64,000 nucleotides of DNA from Enoplosus armatus (taxonomy: Eukaryota; Chordata; Actinopteri; Centrarchiformes; Enoplosidae). A model generated the notes under the pieces. The model saw nothing but the letters and a program-made list of their open reading frames with translations, did no database searches and was not told the DNA's origin. Shown here one piece after another: positions 31,572 to 43,768 of the stretch; position 1 is the first letter of the stretch; each line of letters opens with the position of its first letter. The position numbers and the translations under genes were made by a program. Location: positions 19,653,241-19,717,240 of the forward strand of contig NC_092182.1 of NCBI RefSeq assembly GCF_043641665.1, written 5' to 3'.

Positions 31572-34500
31572 AGCTTGTTTATTTAGTGAAGTGTAGTCCT
31601 TGTGCCTCTGTTTCCAGTGGCCATTAAAAAATGAACACCATTAGTCAAAACGTCCGAGGACATTTGCACAAAGTTGAAACTTTCTCAACTCCTCCAAGTC
31701 AGTCTTTGAGTCTCAGCGGCTGGTACCATCATGTGTATTGATATTTATTCTATAATGACTGGCATCCTGTTGCCACTGTGTGCCCAACTATAATGACATT
31801 TCTCCCACAGATGTAAAAAGCCTCAGAGATGCAGCTCCAGTTGCTGTGATTCCAGTATTTCCAGAAAGGTTTCAGTTTATTTGTCAGGTTTCAGCTTATT
31901 TGTCATTTAAACACCGAAGGAAATTAGGCAGGAAAAGCGACAGGAAATTATTTAAGCTTCACTTGCCTTATAGAGCAATGCATTTGTTGTTGTTGTTTTT
32001 ATTTGTTTATTTATTCAAAATGAACAAATGACACTTTGCTTTGGCCCCATGAACTCACAATAGTGCTTTAACTTGTTAAATCATAGTGGAATCTTTCAGT
32101 TCATCAACAAACATAATGTGCAAACTGTCCCTTTATATAATTTAAAGTTTGATTAATCTATGTTTACTTTACTGAAGCTGTGGGAATACATGTGAGTCAT
32201 TAGGGAAGCATTTGCCTTTGTGCTGGATCACAAATACCCTTGCTCATGGAACTTTAACTCCTCAATCCAGTGTAAATTCGACAAGGCATTTTCATTATAC
32301 ACACAACCAGCATATACAGTATTTGCCCTTTGCTGAGTAAGCTGATAGTGCGGGAAAGCAGATATGCCACACAATTAATTATCAGTGTTTGTACATCATT
32401 AATTTTTATTAAAGCCAGCTGCAAGTCTGAGTGAGATGATTCTCTCCCTGCACTAATGACACAGATAAACAGATCATTAAGCTTTTCCATGTCCAGAGAG
32501 AAAAAAGTAGATGCCTGCAAAGGGAAAAATTAAATAATCAACTCTAATCAATGTTCTGTAATTTAAAGACGTGTCTGGAAACAGACCCTGACTCAGACAG
32601 AGTGGACCTCCTTAGATTTAGCACAGGCAATCAATAATATGCTTGTCAAAGCCGAAGGCTTGGTTAAATTATGGACAAGTACCAATCATTACCATAAACT
32701 GCGTGGTTCATTAGCCAGTATCCTCCATATAATTTCATTAACTTAAAATGTCCCTATTAGTGCATGTATCTGGCATGGTGAGGCACATACATCTTACTGG
32801 AGATGTATAACCACAATCAACTGTCTCTCTGTCTGAATATTAAAGTTCGGCCTATGATTTCCAGTCTAAAATGCTTTGAGCTCTGTAAGTATTACTTCTA
32901 ATTATGGTCTGTGTAGGTGACTGACCACTTACACACAGACCATACATCACTAGTTTACTACTGTTCTCATAAACTGTAAGAGAAGCTGTTGCTTTATAAT
33001 GTAAATGGCTTTCTTTATTATGTGCAGATGGATCATCTGCTGCAGAGCAGGAATTCATTGCAGTACGACATCAAAGGCATAGCCAAGATTATCCTTTGAA
33101 TAATTGCATTACAACCGCTGGTATGTGAAATACTGCCAAATCCATCTTTTGCCACAACGGCAACCTGAAATTTACCACCAGCATTCAGTATCACCATCGT
33201 TGCATCTGTATTCACAGGGGCCTGTAATTGCTATGATAAGTGCAAATAAGTGCAATTAACAAAGCATGGTAATTGCCTCTCGTCTCTCTCACTCCCTCTG
33301 TTTTTCTTTCTCTATCTCTCCCTTCCCTAATCATCCTCTCATTTTAGTAGACAGATCTGCTGCAGATTAGAATCTGGGACCAGGACGACAGCAGAAATAA
33401 ATAATGGTCATTAGAGCGTGTTCAACCAACGCAGCACCGGGAAGTAACTTGCTCATTTCCTGCGTACGTGAAGCCTCCATGGCTCCCTTGCTTTTTTTTT
33501 CCATTGAGATTTATAGATGAGTAAAAATAGGGCTGTGAATCTGATTTATCACAACAAAGCTCTTTGGCTGCATCCCTCTGCCACCATGCCCATGGTCCTC
33601 TCAGGAGAGATTCACCTGGCATCCAGCCACCAGCCACTCCATCTCTCCCTCCCTGCCCCCCTCCCTCTCTTTGTTTTTATGGTTCTGTGGCGCAGAGCTA
33701 ATTTCAGTCAATTTCTGAAAAGCACTCTGTTATACTGTGAAATGGGTCTCCAAAGAGGTCATAAGGGAGGAAGTTTCTGGTTGATGGGATGTTATTCTAC
33801 GTATTGCAGCATTTTTGCTTTACTGTGTTTGTTGACATTATAAAAATTGGAAGGTTAGAATATTTGTTGCCAAACAAGATTTCACATTATGCTGCTTCCC
33901 ACAAGCATCGGAAAAGTAATTACTAAACAGGAGCTTGGAATTTGGAATTATCAGTAAGATGCTGTTGATTAATCCCATTTTAAATATATTATAATATCTT
34001 AGCTGAAATCTAGACACCGCATATTGTATAACCGGATAGTAAGAGAAAAAATCAAGTAAGATACAATTTTACAATCGTATATATATTTTTGTGATTATAA
34101 TGAGCTTTGTTGTTAATTTTGTCAAGCTTATGTATGTAAATGATATGGACAAAATATTAGAAACCAACTTTCAATATAATGCAGTCCAATGCAACATTTC
34201 AACTAACTATGGCCTATAAACCTGACAGAGCTGCAGTAGCATGAAGCATGTGAAAACTGTGAAATTTACCATGAATGATGCTGGTGTTGTCCAAAACGCA
34301 CAAAAATATCAGACAAAAATACAGACTTGCAGAAAGAGAAGGCACAGCTGATTTTACTGGAGTCAGTCAGGGCACGTGAAAAGAGTCGGAAATACTTTCA
34401 CATCACTTGTGATACCCTTTTGCAGCTCATTGCTAATATAAACAGTATACCAAAAATGCACATTGTGCCAGAGAGTGTGCCAAGAATAAGAGCATATGTT

Positions 34501-36950
34501 CTAAGAGCTGTGTGGCTTAAGGCCCCAACATGCCTCGCACAGCTGTTGGCATGAGATGTGGCATCTCGCACGTTCGCAGTGGCATAATTACACCATGTGT
34601 GCAGGGCTGGTGAGTGTCTCTCAAAATGATTTGAAACATTGCTGTTTGTGGATGTGCCAACTGCACACGCAGCTGATTGTTGGTGACTGTCAGCATGAGC
34701 TACACTCAATCCCTGCTCCCACAAACCATAGCAGCCAAAGGGAACAGCACTAGAAGGCTAGTGGGAATGCCAAGGTTTCCACAATGTTTATTATCAGTTT
34801 TTTTATTTTATTTTAATATACATAAGGAAATTTCTTACACTGCTTGTTGTCACACTACTTTACAGAATGTAAATGTTTCTGTCAAATTAAATGCCATTCA
34901 ATAAATACACTCAGAAAACAACTCTCATTTCATCAGCACTGTGCAAAAGCAAAAAGACGATCTTTACAGCATAACGTCACAATTACAAAAGTATGTACGT
35001 ATAGCTGTGGAGTGTGCATGCACATCTGCAGCGAGATACACAGGCACATTGAGCATGTTTCAGCCCTTGTTATCACTTCCTCCCAGGTATTGCTCCTGTG
35101 CGATAGTTTTCTCCCTTCTTTAACACTAGAGGACACAGATGCTGGGAATGATCTTCTCAAAGTTTGTTACTTATTACATCATCTGCTATTGCCAGAAAAT
35201 GAACAGGAAGAACAGGAGGCGCAGAGAGTGACCCTCTTAGCGATTTTATGCCAGAAAAAAAAACATGTTCATGGTAATTATGGAATACTATTGTTTCAAA
35301 ATTAATGTGACAATGATTTACTGGTGTTAAAAAACATGCAGCACCATTAATATTTATATACCAATCTTTGCAGAACTAAGCTGCAATAGTCTTTCACACT
35401 CTGACTTTTTCTGTTTAGTTGTAAACACAATTTGTTTTGTGAGTAATTGTTTGGCTAATTTGGGACTTGAAAAGGACAAGCTGTATGTCACTACGCAACA
35501 AGCTATGTGCACAGTACTCTAGTCACATACTGACCCAAGAGAGTGCAGCAAGGATGAATGACTGTGATAATACAACTGGTCTCCCAGCAACAAGGAGGCA
35601 GTTCCTTTTGACTAGATAGAGGCCGGGGGATGAAAACATATTAAGTAAATTAATTGAAAAGACCCCCAAAAAACAGGGGATTGAGAGATATGTATGCAGG
35701 CCCTCCTGTGGGGAGATGCATCGAGAAAACAAGGGAGAGAAAAACTAATTTTCTCTCAATTATGTATCAGGCTATTGTTCCATGGACGGTTTCATATAAC
35801 ATTGGAGGCTTGGGACTCACTTGTTCGTGGAATCTCTTCAAAATTGTTTTGTTTTCTGACAATATTATCCTTCTTATCCATTACAGTTATAATGCAAAAA
35901 CACTATTTGAATTAATGACAATATAATGTTGCTAAAAGTGATTCATTTTGTTATGTGATCTGAAGTAAGTCATGCCTCTTCACTGGATTCTATAGATTTT
36001 GGGGGGGGGCATAGCACCTAAGTAATATATTAACAAATCAAATTATGATACGAGGTTTGAGTATTCCAATTAATTATATATAGCACAGGTCACAGTAAAC
36101 AAGTAATCAGCAATCTGTAATGAATCATATGTTTAATGTAGCTTCACGAGCATAGATACAGCCATAACAACCGTGTTAAATACACAATACAACACACTGG
36201 TCCAATATCTTTATACTGTTTCCATTATTTCCAGCAACGTTAAGCTATAAAAGACCTCCTCTACTTATTTGACATTAAAACAAGAATAATTACATTAGAT
36301 GTATTATTGTGTTAGGCTATGTCTCTACCTATGTGCATGCCTCAATTCCCTATTCACTTGAAATTGGCTTATCAATAATTAAGACAATGATTTGTGGTAT
36401 TGGCTGTGGGCAACTGTCCAAAGGGCCTGGCCAGTGAGTTGGGGTTGTAGCTCTCAGAATAAGGTTAGCTGCCGTAGAATAAGGAAGGAGAAGCAACAAC
36501 TGCAAAGGTGAAATGAAAATTTAAAAATGGTCACGGAAATGGAGGTCATCGAGTTAGCTACAGTTTTGAAGGTAGATTTGCAAAAAAAAAGACTAATTCA
36601 GGGTGAAGACAGTTGGACTGACATACACTTGCTGCCTAAAGGTTCATAAAAACATGTTCATTCTTAAAAGAAGCTCTTGAAAAGAAAATCTTGTTTCATG
36701 ATGGCTGTTTTTTCCCAAGAGAATTTTAAGATCATGACTTCCTCTTGAGCTTTGAACAGTTGCAGCTGCACAGGTAAAACTTCCCCTTGTAGATGTCAAT
36801 CCTTATCAGCTGTTATTTGTTTGGAGCTCTTGTATTACTGTTACTGCCACTATGCTGATGGATTCATGGAATTTGGTTTGTAGTAGTGAAGCCATGAGTG
36901 CTATGTATTGCAGCGGATTGTCATGTTGTAAAGAGTGGCACTTTCTTTTG
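31572..36950. other. intergenic stretch, no gene seen
   Basis: AT-rich; contains a homeodomain-motif-rich block at about 32250-32660 (see findings), polypyrimidine at about 33277-33326 and a G-run at about 36001-36009. Open frames at 34398-34724 (minus) and 34844-35305 (plus) look non-coding: no domain, low-complexity composition and no splice context. Confidence 0.4.
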
Positions 36951-36979
36951 AAAGTGTACTTTTAAAATAAGTACACTTT
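36951..36979. repeat. perfect 11-bp inverted repeat, 7-nt loop
   Basis: AAAGTGTACTT (36951-36961) and AAGTACACTTT (36969-36979) are exact reverse complements. Confidence 0.9.
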
Positions 36980-39900
36980 TACGAACATATTGTGTAGTGT
37001 TTATAGCACTGATAAATAAGCCTCTCCATAGTGTTTGACACAGATGTAATGATTCCAATTGTCTCTCCAATATTCACTTAATCACCATAACATCTCGTCA
37101 AGCCTTCTCCTGCATCGTCTTTGTTTATAAGTTGCTGGCACAATCCTCCATACTTTCTCATTTTCTCCCTTGAGCAGCCATCTGACATGAATCTCATTAG
37201 AGCAAAGGTAGCGCAAGACAGAGAGGCCGAAATATCAGCGGTGAGCTCTATTATTATAATTTTTCAATCATTGTGAAGATTGATATGTCAGTGGAGAAAG
37301 CTGTTTCTCTCTCTCCCCCTCTCCTTTTCTTTCTCCCCTCCAGGTCCGACTGACTCCTTGGGCCCATAAAGTGGCTGGGTGGCCCCTCATTAAGCACATT
37401 CTGGATTACAGCTCCTGGCCAGGGCTATTTCCAACAACATGCTAGTGCATTGTAATGAGCCTCTCTGTGTGCTCCGCAAACACTCTCAATCTCCCACTTT
37501 AATCACGGAGGAGGAGAGGCTACTCCTCAAGCCCTCAACAGGAGCAGTGGAAGGAATGGGGGATTTGCAAGTTCCTCCATTCTCTGATGATATATAATCT
37601 CCTTGGGAGATGAGTGTTCTGTCTCAGAGCTCTGATTGACATGTCTAGCATTATGATGGAGTGAGTTAGAAGCAAAAGCTGGGGGAAATGCCACAGCCAG
37701 GAAAGATGAGGCCGAAATGGTTCATAGGGTAAACAGTGATCCTTCAGCTGTCTGGTCATTCAGTTGGCCGTGTAGCTGCAGATCATCTGTATGTCAAACA
37801 GCTTAGGGAGAGATGCAGGAGATCATGTTCAGTTTGTATGGTGTGTCATCTTCTGCACATGCCGCTTGATCATATTAATGGAATTGCATGTATGGCATTG
37901 TGTGGAATTTCTCTTTTCAAAAAACAACATTAACGATGATTGTTAATAATAAACATTATTTGTAAAGCACAAAGGAGTTAAAACATGCTTCCCAGACAGA
38001 GACGCAAACAACATACAGCAATGAAAAAAGTCTGTAACTGCAGTAAATCCAGTTGACTCTTTTGGTCGTATCTCAAATGCAGTGTAATAATGTTGAAGTG
38101 AATCCAACTCCATAATCAAATTTTTAAATTTGAAAATCCACAAGTGTAGACTAATTAAAAAAACCACCTGCAGGCACAGTATCTGCAGGCTGTCACGAGG
38201 CGGGCATTGAGTGCTTTCTGGTACCTGAACAAATCGCTGAACAGCTCTCCAGCATTCAGTGCCAAGATGAGATTTCATACATTTTCAGTATACAGGTCAG
38301 GTGACAACACTGAGCACCACCAGCATAGTACAGCCGTGCTAGTAAATATGGTAGATAAGTACATGAGTGGTATCTTCAGTGTTTCATACAGGCATTTCCA
38401 TAAAGAATGGGACTTTTGTTATTTGTTATTACCAACTACCTGAGTAGTCTAAGAGCAGATATGGGAGACCAAGAAAGAGAGAAGAAAAGGTCTCCATCAC
38501 CTCTTTTTATCCACATTTTCAATTTCAGCATAAAAAATAAAAAGCTGAAATATTGCAGAATTTGGGTTTCTCGAAAACATCTTCACATTGCAGTATCTGC
38601 TTCTGCTTCTGTGTCGAGTGTGATCATAAAGTCCTTAATTCGAGATTCGAGACCAGGTGGTGGCCGTGTTTCATTTCATCTGCTGATAAAGACCACGGAT
38701 CAAAAAAGACAAATTATTTCATAAAAAAAACACAAAAAAAAACCAAATGTCATCTTCACAAGTGTATTCAATAAAGCCGTCATACATAGATCTCCTGTAT
38801 GAAAGAGATATCACTTATTTTTAAGAGCATTGTATGGCAGCAATTCAGTTACATTTTAAAAAAGGTGAGGGAAGATCATATTCTGCATTCAACCCTAAAA
38901 TGCCTTTGGGGGTTCCTCATGGGTAGTTTCCACAAATTAAATGATCTTTCTTTTATACATTATTGACAATATTCTTTAGAAAGGCTACACTAGCTGATTT
39001 ACTGTAGGAAAAACATATATTAGTTAAACAGTTTTCATGAGGCACCATGGCAGGCTTTGCCATGAGATACAATGTAAATAAATAGCTCTCATTTTTATGT
39101 TATTCTGGATGTCAAGAGCACTGACATCAGATAGGATCTATAAAGAGCTCCCCGCCTCTGGGATTTCACTGTAACATAAATACTGCTTTGAACTTCGTCT
39201 ATAAGAGAATATCTTTCTCTTTGTACTCCTAATGTCTAGAGTTTTGACAGTGACTTAATCAGAAACAATGCTATTCTGCTTGACTTGCTCTGATCTAAAG
39301 GGCCTGTTTGGGCAGACAAGAAGCAGAAAACAGTTGACTTTTGAAAAGAGCCATTGTGAAAACACCTGCTATAGGCATTTATTGTGATCGAGGACTTGTT
39401 GCTGTGTCTGGGAGGCTGAAGAGGGAAATTCAGTAGCAATGACTGATGTCGGAGTCTACTGTAGTATGTGCAGCAATAAGAAAAACGAGTTTCCTGCTCT
39501 CTCTGCTCTGTACTGTAAGCCTGTTCGACAGTTTATCCAAGCGGCAGAGCTATACAGCAACGCCTGGTGTGGTCATTTTTCATCACACTGATACATCTGT
39601 GGTGATGCCCAATGATGTCCCCATAACTCTGGCCTCACTGGCACAATGTTTGGTGGAATAATTCATGATACCATAAATATGTTGCTGGATATAGAGGAGG
39701 AAGAATCATGGTAGTTTTATTAAAACAGTAAATCCAACTACTCGCCCACGGAGGGAAAAAAAAAAAGAGAGAAAGGGAACATGCTCCTGTCCATTGCCAG
39801 TTTGCTCTTCAGTTGACGGCAGCATTTGAGTTCATTTACAGCTTGTTATGATACGGCTGAGGGGTGTGGGTTTTGTGTGTTGAGAGGAGGCCAATATAAT

Positions 39901-41103
39901 CTGTCTTTCAAACAGGGAATGACATGGGGAGGGGAGTGGAGGAGAACAAGCACCAGCAGGTATGCAGCCTGCCTAACTGGTGGCTGTATTACATTCCACA
40001 CAGGCAGCTCTGGTGATGGATTGACGCCAGCTGGAGAGAGGCAGGCCTGAATCAATTAAGGTGAGTTCATGAAATTGAACGGAGTTAAAACCTGGGGGGC
40101 TGTTTTTTTTACAGGTAATTTGATCAAACCTCTGTTCACCTTCAAACCCCAAGACCTAATGGGCAATAATGGATAGCAATTGCATTACTTTGCAGTGACA
40201 CAAAAATATGCATTCCAAAGGTTACTATTCCAACTCATTATGAATTTCTAGTCCATTATTGAAAGTCACTGGACCCTGAAGCAACCCTGATATATTTACT
40301 TGCTCAGCTATGACAATATGAATCATTAAATATGGGACTAATGTAAAAGAAAGTAGAGGGATGTAGCAGTGTGCTGTTTCTCTCACTACTCTGTTCCACT
40401 CGCTTCCGTTCCCTTTGCCCTCTGATCAGAAGATAACATTTTGATTGACATTTACGAAGGTCATTGGTTAATTATCAGTAACTCCTCACCTTTAATTACG
40501 CATCAGTGATATTATGTACATGATTATTTGCTCAAGACCCCAATCGGTTCTACAACATTTCTTATGCAAATTGGGCAATAATTATCTTCCCCATCAATGA
40601 TGGAGGAGGCAGGACTTGTTTGTTCCTAACGACATTGTTTGCGATATTGAGCGTGTCATTAAGTCCTTCCCTGCAAGGATGCTGTCAGGGTGAACACCCT
40701 TTCATCACCTCTGTACCCTCCTGCCCTATACAGAGCACTCAACAGCACAAAGCCGCTGCAAACTCGACCTCAGCCACTTCAACAAACCGAGGAAGGCATG
40801 TATTCATGCATGCACCTGTACTGTTTGCACACGTGCACACACATCCACTTGGATGCTACTATCAGGTACATACTGTATCAATTAACTCACCGTCAAAAGA
40901 CATAACACTCTGGACGTGGTAATATCTGGATAATGAGGCTACACAACAGGGGTATGAAAGGCAGTTTCTATATGAAACTGATTACCTTGCAAATGCGAGG
41001 AATAAAATGAATAACATACGTAAATATACTTTCTGCTTGCTCTGTAATTACAGATGATATCGTTTGAAATGATGTGACTCATTACTGAGTTGCTGTCTTG
41101 ATG
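36980..41103. other. intergenic stretch, no gene seen
   Basis: Acceptor-like polypyrimidine tracts ending in CAG (for example about 37305-37344) are not followed by a recognisable exon. A perfect POU octamer ATGCAAAT lies at 40564-40571, within a TAAT-rich block at about 40430-40620. Confidence 0.4.
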
Positions 41104-41145
41104 ATAATAATAATAATAATAATAATAGTAATAATAATAATAATA
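41104..41145. repeat. (ATA)n microsatellite
   Basis: About 14 ATA/TAA units with one G interruption at about 41128. The poly-tyrosine frame on the minus strand is an artefact. Confidence 0.95.
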
Positions 41146-43450
41146 CATAGTGTCACCCACAGGCCGGATGTGGATGGCTAATTATAAATGCCAGTGGAGA
41201 AGCCTACAGAGCTTGCCAAGTTTATGAGAGTTCACTGAGCTCTCAGCAGAGCCAGAGCGACTCACATTCTGCTCTGAATATAAAATGTTAATTCATCCTG
41301 CAGGGAATCCAGAATTGGTGCGAGAGCAGTAGTATTACCATTATCTCTCTCCCTCTTTCTTCATCTCCCTGTCTCTGTCCCACCCCACAACTGACTGCAT
41401 GCGCTCCTATCATGGTAGTTTGTGTTCATTCTCCCTGTCTGATACATTTCCTGTTTACTTGCAGGCTGCCACTGACCCGATCCAATCCCCCTCTCTCTGA
41501 CCTCTGGCCAGGCTGATGAACCAGAACCCCTCGAGCCCTCACAGTCCATGAAAATCCATACAATTTACTGAACATATCCATTTACTACACCAGCAAATGG
41601 CCCAACATCTTGGCAGAGGAGAGAGGCCTAGCGATTCAGGCAGTGGTTGTCAAAAGTCATTAACATGCATTGGGAGACATAGCCTAATTTGGAATAAAAG
41701 AAAAAAAAAGTAATACTGATATGGACTTTTGTAAGGCTTGTTATCGCCACACAGTAGTGTGTATCTACTGCTTGGAGCTTTGCCAGGAGCCAATGAGACA
41801 TTTTACTCATTAGTGGTGTAAGTAGTACAGTATGTTTCTATTTGCCAAGTCAAATAGTGCAGAGGTATAATGTGCTTTGGGCAAAATTTGCATTTTTTTC
41901 CACTTCACAAAGCACTAAATTGGTGAACTGTAAATGTGAAACAGCACGTTTAATATGATCATGGCCATATTCCTATACCATGCAATCAAATTTGCGAAAC
42001 AAGAACATTTTTTGTTTTTTTTTCAAGTCATTACTCGATTAATACTTGTGAGCTGGAACTACAGAAAGAAAACTCTTCCCGCGCCCTCTCATCCCTCCAT
42101 ACACACTCATATATACTATATGTGACATGTGAGTGCAAAGGATTCAACTCAATCCCTCTGGAAAATTGCAACCCTCTAAATGTCAGTGAAAGTGAATTTC
42201 ATGGTTAACTGTCTGCCAATCTCACACCTCTTCCTCCTTCACGCAGCTTTCAAGATTGATTGATAGGATTCAAGTCCTCCATCCTTGGACTATGTATGTC
42301 CTTTTGTGGGTTACATTAATCTTTGTTGCAATTACTGTGTACAGGGCATTAAATGTGAATTTAATCAGACATGCATGTCTAGTAAACACCAAAACTACAC
42401 TGTTATAGTTGTACCTGCTCCTGTTACACACTATAACAAGAACAATTATTACACATGGTGCTGGTAAATGCATGTGTGTTTTCATGAGTACCCCTTTTTT
42501 CGGTGTGTGTGCTTAAATGTGTCTGCAAATCCATGTGTTTATTTGTCTAAATGTGCATGCCTGCAGTATTGGGGTGGTAAGGAAAACAATTATGTGCTGT
42601 TTCTGAACATAGATAGTCTTTGGTTTCTTTCAGGATGACATCCGTTCTTAGTTCATATCATTATGGCAGGTAGGAAGAGTTCAATACGAACACCATCCGT
42701 AATGCCCAACAGAGCTGCACTAACTGTGGAAGTGACAAAGTGTTGAGTCGGCAGTCTTCTGACAATGGTAATCAGCCCTCTGCTGTGCAGGGTTAGTAAA
42801 TGGTGAGAGAGTACTGTGTGGCCTGCGTGTATTTTGTTTGTGTGTCGAGGAGAGTCTGTTGAAATGCACACGTGTGCCTTTGTTTAATAGTTTAGTAGAC
42901 ATTATTAGAGTGGTATAGAACAAAAGTCATACATTTGCATGTCCAACCTCAGATCCATGTAGTGCCTCATTGAGCTTGATTGTGGCCCTACTGAACATCC
43001 CCACTGATGTACACACAAGACAACCACAAAGAGCACTTCTTGTAAAGGTACTCCACCCCCAAGCATTTAATAAATTATGTATCATAGAGGGAGGAGATTA
43101 TGGCAACTGTAATTTGTTAATCCATTGATCCTTTTTTAAAGAAAAAAAAGGGAAACATAATTATAGTTGATATACACGTATTTAAAGGCAAAAATATTTT
43201 AAATACGCATAATGCTGACTGAGACTGCTACTTACATGCAACTTGTAGTTGTAGTTGTATTCTGACGCCCATGGCACAGTTATGCCCAGCTACAGTCAAA
43301 CACTATTAGCTTATTGTGTTAGAACAAGCCACTGACAGAAAAATGTACAAACACAAAATTGCATGTCGTGTTACAACACGCAACCACCCATCAATGGTTG
43401 TGTCCTGAAAAGGGTTATGAGAAGCAATAAAGATTTAAGGCTACTCTCTA
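41146..43450. other. intergenic stretch, no gene seen
   Basis: No exon or recognisable repeat. A pyrimidine-rich run at about 41340-41390 is not followed by a convincing exon. Confidence 0.4.
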
Positions 43451-43768
43451 GCAGCAGTAGTAATTATGGTTGGAGCAAACAAGGAAGTCAGGTGGAGTTA
43501 TTACAGAGCGTCAGGGAGGAGGTCGAGGTGGATGGATGGATCAACCAAACGCTGGACTTTAACACGGGAGATTATTGTTCGGCTGTTGACTGTCGGTTGG
43601 ACCTTTTTTAACCTTTACTACATGGTTATTACTGTAACCATGACGACAAAGCTCCCCTAACCTCAACGAAGTAGTAATTTCAATCCAAATCACCAGGTTT
43701 CCCTGACTTTAACATAGTACTCATCTAAACCCAAAACCATGATCTTTCCCTACACCTAACAAATCTTA
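43451..43768 (+). mobile_element. dispersed repeat shared with 7.75 and 53.4 kb (longest copy)
   Basis: Words TATGGTTGGAGCAAACAAGG, GGAGGTCGAGGTGGATGG, CGGCTGTTGACTGTCGGTTG, CTAACCTCAACGAAGTAGT, AACCCAAAACCATGATCTTT and CCCTACACCTAAC. The second half matches 7753-7803 in the same sense and 53321-53490 in the opposite sense. The open frames across 43363-43660 belong to this repeat, not to a host gene. Confidence 0.65.

Noticed and set aside
34398..35305. Open frames of about 100-150 codons on both strands
   Set aside because: No recognisable domain, no splice signals framing them, and compositions typical of chance open frames in fish intergenic DNA.
37300..37450. Pyrimidine tract ending in CCAG followed by an open stretch of about 33 codons
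   Set aside because: No family character and no donor; the downstream frame ends at a TAG after a featureless sequence.
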